Origin: an uncultured Porphyromonadaceae bacterium
Lineage (GTDB): Bacteria > Bacteroidota > Bacteroidia > Bacteroidales > Muribaculaceae
Reading direction: 5' to 3'
DNA length: 9,710 bases
NCBI GenBank assembly: GCA_947176355.1
Contig: CAMWQY010000082.1
Location: 1 to 9,710 of the forward strand
Under the pieces are notes generated by a model that searched no databases, had not been told where the DNA came from, and worked only from the letters and a program-made list of their open reading frames with translations. Below, piece by piece: positions 6,035 through 9,710 of this stretch. Position 1 is the stretch's first letter, and every line of letters starts with the position of its first letter. The position numbers and the translations under genes were made by a program.

Positions 6035-6063
6035 GCTATTGGAAAAACAGTCCAACGCCGACA

Positions 6064-6094
6064 CAAAATTACAAAAAAATCCGCTATCTTACAA
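6064..6094 (-). promoter_or_regulatory. Bacteroidota-type promoter of the que operon
   Basis: On the minus strand a -33 TTG (6094-6092) is followed by exactly 20 nt and a -7 box TAATTTTG (6071-6064). The predicted start would leave a leader of about 70 nt before queF. The -33 box lies at the loop of the upstream gene's terminator hairpin, and the spacer contains the terminator's closing arm and T-tract. Confidence 0.75.
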
Positions 6095-6101
6095 TAGCGG
6101 A
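6073..6101 (-). terminator. Intrinsic terminator of the Gate-domain gene
   Basis: On the minus strand an 8-bp perfect stem, TCCGCTAT (6101-6094) with ATAGCGGA (6087-6080), closes on the 6-nt loop TGTAAG. It is followed by seven T residues (6079-6073). It starts 25 nt after the stop of the membrane protein gene, and it is interlocked with the que promoter. Confidence 0.88.
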
Positions 6102-6126
6102 CTTAAAAGTTATTTTTTTGGACGCC

Positions 6127-7326
6127 TCAAAGCACCAACATTGCTATTACATGGGCTACGACTGCCGCTACAAGTCCTCCAATGGTATGAGCTAAAATTG
6201 CCTTTGACGTAAGATTCCTATAGCCGAGTGAATCAAGCATGGCTGTGTGAGTGCTCAAATATCCACTCCAGCACATACCTATCGCAGTAAACACACAGAT
6301 TGCATTTGGATCTACCCATCCTTCAGCCATGAACTTAGGAAGAAGCCCAAGAGCTGCCCCTACAGCTCCAAGAGCCGTAATAGGAAATCCAATAAGATGA
6401 GGATCATGAAAACCAAAAAGCCATTCGAACAACACGTTAATTTTGCCTACAAGCTTTGGAAGAAGTTCCACTCCTTGATATGCACTTCCGTCATATCCAT
6501 TTGGACCTGCTCCAAATGTCAACATCATGACGAGTGTGGAAATCACAAGGACACCCGGAATGATGGCAAGGCCCACTTCAACTCCACCCTTTCCGCCATC
6601 AAGAACGGCATTCAGTATTCTTGTGAAGAGTGATTCTTCTTTATTTTTTCCTTCTTCTTCTGTCTTTTTGATTTCCTCGTATACTTCATCTACGGCAGCC
6701 ATATCTCTATAATCAGGGTGAGAACGGAGTATGAAACTCTGCATACATCGGGTAGAAACGACACAACCTACTATTGCCCCTACAAATCCTATTAGTGGCT
6801 CCACGGTGTAACCCAGACTGACCATATATATGATCACGAGCAATCCCATTCCAAAGGCTGTACCGAAATTGGTCAATGAAATAAATTGATATCTCTTGAA
6901 GTATCTTGCAAATTCCTTATCTTTAGAAAGAGTTATAATAGCAGGATTATCTGAAAGGAATGTCATCACCCCTCCCAGAGAAGCTACTCCCGGAAGATTA
7001 AAAATGGGCTTCATGATGGGCTGAAGTATTTTTTGAAGCATCCCTACGACTCCAAATTCCACCAGTATTCTACCAAGAGCTCCCGTAAGCACACATACAG
7101 CCATAAGGAAGAAGCATGTGTTCAAAAGAAGATCATGAGCAGTAGCCATCATTGTCTTCATCATAGGAGCCAATCCCATCTTATATGCGATGGCTCCAAA
7201 TATTACAAATATCCACATCAGGCAGACAATCCCTGTCAGATATGTTTTTTTACCTGACTTTCGCTTTTTCTCTGAAGAAGCTGACGGTTCTGCTTCTGAT
7301 TCATTTGTGATATTAGTAGTGTCCAT
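6127..7326 (-). CDS. Nucleoside-recognition (Gate) domain inner-membrane protein
   Basis: This 399-residue protein has a charged cytoplasmic N-terminus (SEKKRKSGKK at about 18-27). About eight or nine membrane helices follow, with clear ones near residues 28-48, 64-84, 153-173, 176-196, 250-272, 312-330, 341-358 and 376-398. An acidic, glutamate-rich soluble loop (about 202-233, VYEEIKKTEEEGKNKEES) divides it into two halves. The conserved-looking segments LGGVMTFLSDNPAI (117-130) and LTNFGTAFGMGLLV (151-164) resemble Gate/nucleoside-recognition proteins that database annotation groups as CD0519/CD1768-like. That assignment is from memory. The substrate is unknown; nucleosides or related bases are a guess from the family name only. 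It lies upstream of the que operon on the same strand but is separated from it by a strong terminator. I see no promoter match in the 129 bp before its start, so it may be read from the outer-membrane protein gene. Confidence 0.75.
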   Translation of the reverse strand: MDTTNITNESEAEPSASSEKKRKSGKKTYLTGIVCLMWIFVIFGAIAYKMGLAPMMKTMMATAHDLLLNTCFFLMAVCVLTGALGRILVEFGVVGMLQKILQPIMKPIFNLPGVASLGGVMTFLSDNPAIITLSKDKEFARYFKRYQFISLTNFGTAFGMGLLVIIYMVSLGYTVEPLIGFVGAIVGCVVSTRCMQSFILRSHPDYRDMAAVDEVYEEIKKTEEEGKNKEESLFTRILNAVLDGGKGGVEVGLAIIPGVLVISTLVMMLTFGAGPNGYDGSAYQGVELLPKLVGKINVLFEWLFGFHDPHLIGFPITALGAVGAALGLLPKFMAEGWVDPNAICVFTAIGMCWSGYLSTHTAMLDSLGYRNLTSKAILAHTIGGLVAAVVAHVIAMLVL

Positions 7327-7374
7327 GATGTAGTCAGTTTATTAAACGTTCATTCTATTTGATATTTCTAACCA

Positions 7375-7429
7375 TTTACCCCTTTACCCTTTAACCCTTT
7401 AACCCTTTAACCCTTTATCCCTTTATCCC
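7375..7429. repeat. Array of seven 7-8-bp TTTAACCC-like repeats
   Basis: On the + strand the units are TTTACCCC, TTTACCC, three copies of TTTAACCC and two of TTTATCCC. They run directly into the hairpin at 7430. On the coding strand of the neighbouring genes this reads as GGGTTAAA/GGGATAAA units. The array lies between the outer-membrane protein gene and the Gate gene. No transposase or phage gene is nearby. Confidence 0.88.
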
Positions 7430-7464
7430 TTTAAATGATTCAGTTAAAAACTGAATCATTTAAA
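7430..7464. repeat. Perfect 16-bp hairpin overlapping the outer-membrane protein stop codon
   Basis: Arms at 7430-7445 and 7449-7464 are perfectly complementary over 16 bp with a 3-nt loop. The stop codon of the minus-strand gene (7458-7456) and its last two codons lie within the hairpin. No T-tract follows on the minus strand, where the GGGATAAA repeats begin. It is probably an mRNA 3'-end or processing structure rather than a strong intrinsic terminator. Confidence 0.85.
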
Positions 7465-8520
7465 ATTAAGCAGATTCATGTGCCAAGTGAGTCCGATGGA
7501 TGCATATATGGTGTTTTTCTGCATAAGATCAGCTGCATTATGATTTTCGCCAAACGATCCAAAAGCGGCAGCATGCACTTTAAGGAGATGCCTTTTGTTA
7601 TTAATCGGATACCACTCGCCTACTGCTCCTGCTATCACCAGTTGTGTTCCTCTCGCCACTTCTGTCTTATCTGTCTTATTAATGCCTCTATTGCAATCGT
7701 AAGACGCTTTTGCAGTCAACTTCCATTTAGGCGAAATGTTCCAGACAAATTCCCCCATAAATGTATTGTTCTTGAAAGCCCGGTTGTCGGGATAAGTGCG
7801 GGTCATAAGGTCAACAATAACTTCATACTTATCGTCTATTAGCAATTTATTGCCGAGGGCAACGTAATTACAATATTTGCCTTTAAGAAATTCCACTTCA
7901 TTCACCGACCAGATGGTTTCCAAACGCAATCTTTCTGTAAGATCGTGACCACCCCTCCACATAAGATTATAGGAATATAAGTTTCTGTCGGCTGGCGTAG
8001 CGAATATGCTTTGTGATATCTGAAAAGCAAGATTGTCGTTAGGTGTCAATTGGTAGCCGGCTGACACTCCGAATTGATAACATGCCACATTGCAGATAAA
8101 CAAGTTTGGACACATCAGATTGATAGGCGCGCGATCGTATTCATAGCCTCCGATCAAGACTATCTGCTTTCCTGCTCCAAAATCAAACTTATCATACTTA
8201 TAATTGACATCAAGAATATCTGTTTGATCCCAAAATGTATTATCCTTTGGAGTTCGCGAAAACCTTTGTCTCCATGTATAGGTCAGTCCATCCATCAGCT
8301 CTCCATGAGCTTTAAGGGCTATATATTTACCGATAAAACCCGTCTGAGATCTATCGAATTTGCTATCTTTGTCTAATAGTTGCCAGTCCAACCTGGCATC
8401 AAGGTCCAAAGATATCAGATGGTCCTCTGATTCTTGTCTCTGACTCTCATTAGGGGCAGCATAAGATGCAATTCCTAACGTCATCATCACTGCCGCAGCA
8501 GCCATTTTCATTAAATTCAT
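7456..8520 (-). CDS. Putative outer-membrane beta-barrel (porin-like) protein
   Basis: This 354-residue protein has a signal peptide (MNLMKMAAAAVMMTLGIASYA, cut near residue 21) followed by alternating polar and hydrophobic strands typical of an outer-membrane barrel. Examples are LISLDLDARLDWQLL, LTYTWRQRFSR, YEVIVDLMTRTY, TFMGEFVWNISPKWKLTAKASYD, and a final strand ending IYASIGLTWHMNLLNFK. The last residues are amphipathic, but the chain ends in lysine instead of the usual terminal aromatic, with F353 just before it. The layout recalls phosphate-selective porins (OprO/OprP type), but I see no decisive motif, so the substrate is left open. Five cysteines are predicted in the mature chain, three of them clustered (LMCPNLFICNVAC, about residues 136-148), which is unusual for a barrel. 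It has a good promoter at 8563-8594, a leader of about 35 nt, and a perfect hairpin over its stop codon. Confidence 0.75.
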   Translation of the reverse strand: MNLMKMAAAAVMMTLGIASYAAPNESQRQESEDHLISLDLDARLDWQLLDKDSKFDRSQTGFIGKYIALKAHGELMDGLTYTWRQRFSRTPKDNTFWDQTDILDVNYKYDKFDFGAGKQIVLIGGYEYDRAPINLMCPNLFICNVACYQFGVSAGYQLTPNDNLAFQISQSIFATPADRNLYSYNLMWRGGHDLTERLRLETIWSVNEVEFLKGKYCNYVALGNKLLIDDKYEVIVDLMTRTYPDNRAFKNNTFMGEFVWNISPKWKLTAKASYDCNRGINKTDKTEVARGTQLVIAGAVGEWYPINNKRHLLKVHAAAFGSFGENHNAADLMQKNTIYASIGLTWHMNLLNFK

Positions 8521-8562
8521 AATTCCGTTATCTTACGTTCGAGCTATCTGGAAAACATGCCA

Positions 8563-8594
8563 CAAAATTAGAAAAATAATCCTAATGTGACAAA
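8563..8594 (-). promoter_or_regulatory. Bacteroidota-type promoter of the outer-membrane protein gene
   Basis: On the minus strand TTTG (8594-8591) is followed by exactly 20 nt and TAATTTTG (8570-8563). The start codon is 42 nt beyond the -7 box. An inverted repeat AAATAATCC / GGATTATTT (8574-8582 and 8604-8612) brackets the -33 box and could be a regulator site. Confidence 0.8.
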
Positions 8595-8622
8595 TTTTTA
8601 ATGGGATTATTTATACTGATTT

Positions 8623-8635
8623 TGTCATTATGACA
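8623..8635. repeat. TGTCAT-T-ATGACA dyad in the divergent intergenic region
   Basis: This perfect 6-1-6 dyad lies about 30 bp upstream of the porin -33 box and about 27 bp upstream of the pepT -33 box. An additional TGACA half-site occurs at 8588-8592, overlapping the porin -33 box. It is a plausible operator for a dimeric regulator; which regulator is unknown. Confidence 0.5.
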
Positions 8636-8661
8636 TTTTTTGGTATTACTTAACCCGATAA

Positions 8662-8693
8662 TTTGGAATATTCGCATAAATTTTGTAACTTTG
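8662..8693 (+). promoter_or_regulatory. Bacteroidota-type promoter of pepT
   Basis: TTTG at 8662-8665 is followed by exactly 20 nt and TAACTTTG at 8686-8693. The pepT ATG is at 8729, giving a leader of about 30 nt. The 12-bp palindrome TTTGCGCGCAAA (8690-8701) overlaps the -7 box and the likely start site. Confidence 0.82.
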
Positions 8694-8728
8694 CGCGCAA
8701 ATTAAAACCGCTAATCAATTTCTACACC

Positions 8729-9710
8729 ATGACAGTAACCGATAGATTTTTAGAATTTATAAAATTCGATACCCAAAGCGACGAAGAGACCAACCTCACC
8801 CCCTCTACTCCGGGGCAGATGACGTTTGCTCGCCATCTTAAGACCTTAGTGGAAGAAATGGGGCTTGAAGACATTACTCTTGACGACAACGGTTACCTTA
8901 TGGCTACTCTCCCCGCCAACACTGACCGCCAAATCCCTACTGTAGGTTTCATAGCTCACATGGACACTGCTCCCGATATGAGCGGACGACACGTCAATGC
9001 AAGAATAGTAGAGAACTATGATGGAACTGCCATCACACTCAACGAGAAACTCCGCATATATCTTAGTCCCGACGAATTTCCTGAGTTGCTTAACTATATC
9101 GGACAAGATCTTATCGTGACGGATGGCACTACTCTGCTTGGTGCCGATGATAAGGCTGGAATCGCGGAAATTCTTACAGCTGTGGCTCGTCTTCAGGCGA
9201 ATCCTGATGTTAAGCATGGCAAAATCAGGATTGCTTTTAATCCTGACGAAGAAATCGGGAAAGGAGCCCATAAGTTTGATGTAGAGCGTTTTGGATGCGA
9301 CTTTGCTTATACTATGGACGGCGGCGCCGTAGGAGAACTTGAATACGAAAACTTCAACGCAGCTTCTGCTAAAGTGACCATAAAGGGCCGTAACGTGCAT
9401 CCCGGAACTGCAAAGCATAAAATGGTCAATTCTATACGTGTGGCAAACCAATTCATACAGATGCTTCCACGCTGGGAAACTCCGGAGCATACCGAAGGAT
9501 ATGAAGGTTTCTATCACCTTATTGGTATTGAAGGAAGCGTCGAAGAGACAGTGCTTACATACATAATCCGCGACCATGACCGCGCTCGCTTTGAGAGCCG
9601 CAAACGTGAGATAGAGCATCTCTGCCGAAAGACCAATATGGAGCATCCGGGTAGCTGTTCTGTAGAGATCAAGGATCAATATTATAATATGAGGGAGAAG
9701 ATCGAACCTG
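8729..9710 (+). CDS. pepT: Peptidase T (tripeptidase), 5' part, runs off the window
   Basis: The frame is open from the ATG at 8729 to the window end, giving 327 residues of a protein of about 405-410. PepT is a cytoplasmic dizinc aminopeptidase of family M20B that removes the N-terminal residue of tripeptides. The N-terminus [19 protein letters not shown] is typical. Metal ligands and catalytic residues are in place: H77 and D79 in IAHMDT, bridging D140 in GADDKAG, the catalytic glutamate at E174/E175 in PDEEIG, and D197 in [14 protein letters not shown] at 222-229 begins the dimerisation (lid) domain. The last zinc histidine lies beyond the window. The gene is transcribed away from the outer-membrane protein gene, from its own promoter at 8662-8693. 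The identity is secure; completeness at the 3' end cannot be judged. Confidence 0.95.
   Translation, partial: MTVTDRFLEFIKFDTQSDEETNLTPSTPGQMTFARHLKTLVEEMGLEDITLDDNGYLMATLPANTDRQIPTVGFIAHMDTAPDMSGRHVNARIVENYDGTAITLNEKLRIYLSPDEFPELLNYIGQDLIVTDGTTLLGADDKAGIAEILTAVARLQANPDVKHGKIRIAFNPDEEIGKGAHKFDVERFGCDFAYTMDGGAVGELEYENFNAASAKVTIKGRNVHPGTAKHKMVNSIRVANQFIQMLPRWETPEHTEGYEGFYHLIGIEGSVEETVLTYIIRDHDRARFESRKREIEHLCRKTNMEHPGSCSVEIKDQYYNMREKIEP

Noticed and set aside
5988..6060. preQ1 riboswitch in the queF leader
   Set aside because: The leader is short and lacks the recognisable preQ1-I hairpin with its A-rich tail; the visible dyads do not fit that aptamer. A covariance search was not possible here.
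8846..9679. 277-codon open frame on the minus strand
   Set aside because: It lies antisense to pepT, whose + strand frame has all the M20 peptidase motifs; the minus-strand protein has no recognisable domain and is a shadow.

Overview
This window looks like a chromosome segment from a member of the Bacteroidota, most likely the order Bacteroidales. Four intergenic regions each carry a Bacteroidota-type promoter: a TTG-containing -33 box, exactly 20 nt, then a -7 box of the form TAnnTTTG. Strong Shine-Dalgarno sequences are absent. The proteins (rhamnose genes in the order isomerase, transporter, aldolase; a DUF1460 protein; split que genes) also fit. A gut Muribaculaceae- or Bacteroidaceae-like host is a guess. 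I see no mobile element, tRNA, rRNA or CRISPR array.

Layout. Positions 1-2208 (+) hold an L-rhamnose catabolic operon: the 3' end of rhaA, then rhaT and rhaD. It closes with two hairpins at 2231-2327. The second hairpin doubles as part of the next promoter. Positions 2365-3872 (+) hold a two-gene unit with an ATGA overlap: an exported DUF1460-type protein that appears to have lost its catalytic residues, and a HAD phosphatase. Only 4 nt away and convergent lies the minus-strand operon queF-queC-queD-queE (5987 down to 3877), which makes 7-cyano-7-deazaguanine (preQ0) and reduces it to preQ1 for queuosine in tRNA. Upstream of it on the same strand are a nucleoside-recognition (Gate) domain membrane protein (6127-7326) and an outer-membrane beta-barrel protein (7456-8520). 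A divergent promoter region at 8521-8728 separates these from pepT (+), which runs off the right end.

How the genes work together. RhaT imports L-rhamnose, RhaA converts it to L-rhamnulose, and after phosphorylation by a kinase outside the window RhaD splits it to lactaldehyde and DHAP. QueD, QueE, QueC and QueF are four consecutive enzymes; the GTP cyclohydrolase, Tgt and QueA steps lie elsewhere.

Points worth a second look: (a) the apparent pseudoenzyme state of the DUF1460 protein; (b) two unrelated places where an intrinsic terminator and a promoter are interlocked with the same geometry; (c) an array of exactly ten in-register 7-bp units between queC and queD that forms the queC stop codon; (d) a second short-unit array of about 8 bp before the Gate gene; (e) long perfect hairpins between rhaA and rhaT and over the porin stop codon; (f) dyad sites in the queF leader and in the divergent porin/pepT region. 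I did not find a clearly new multi-gene system.
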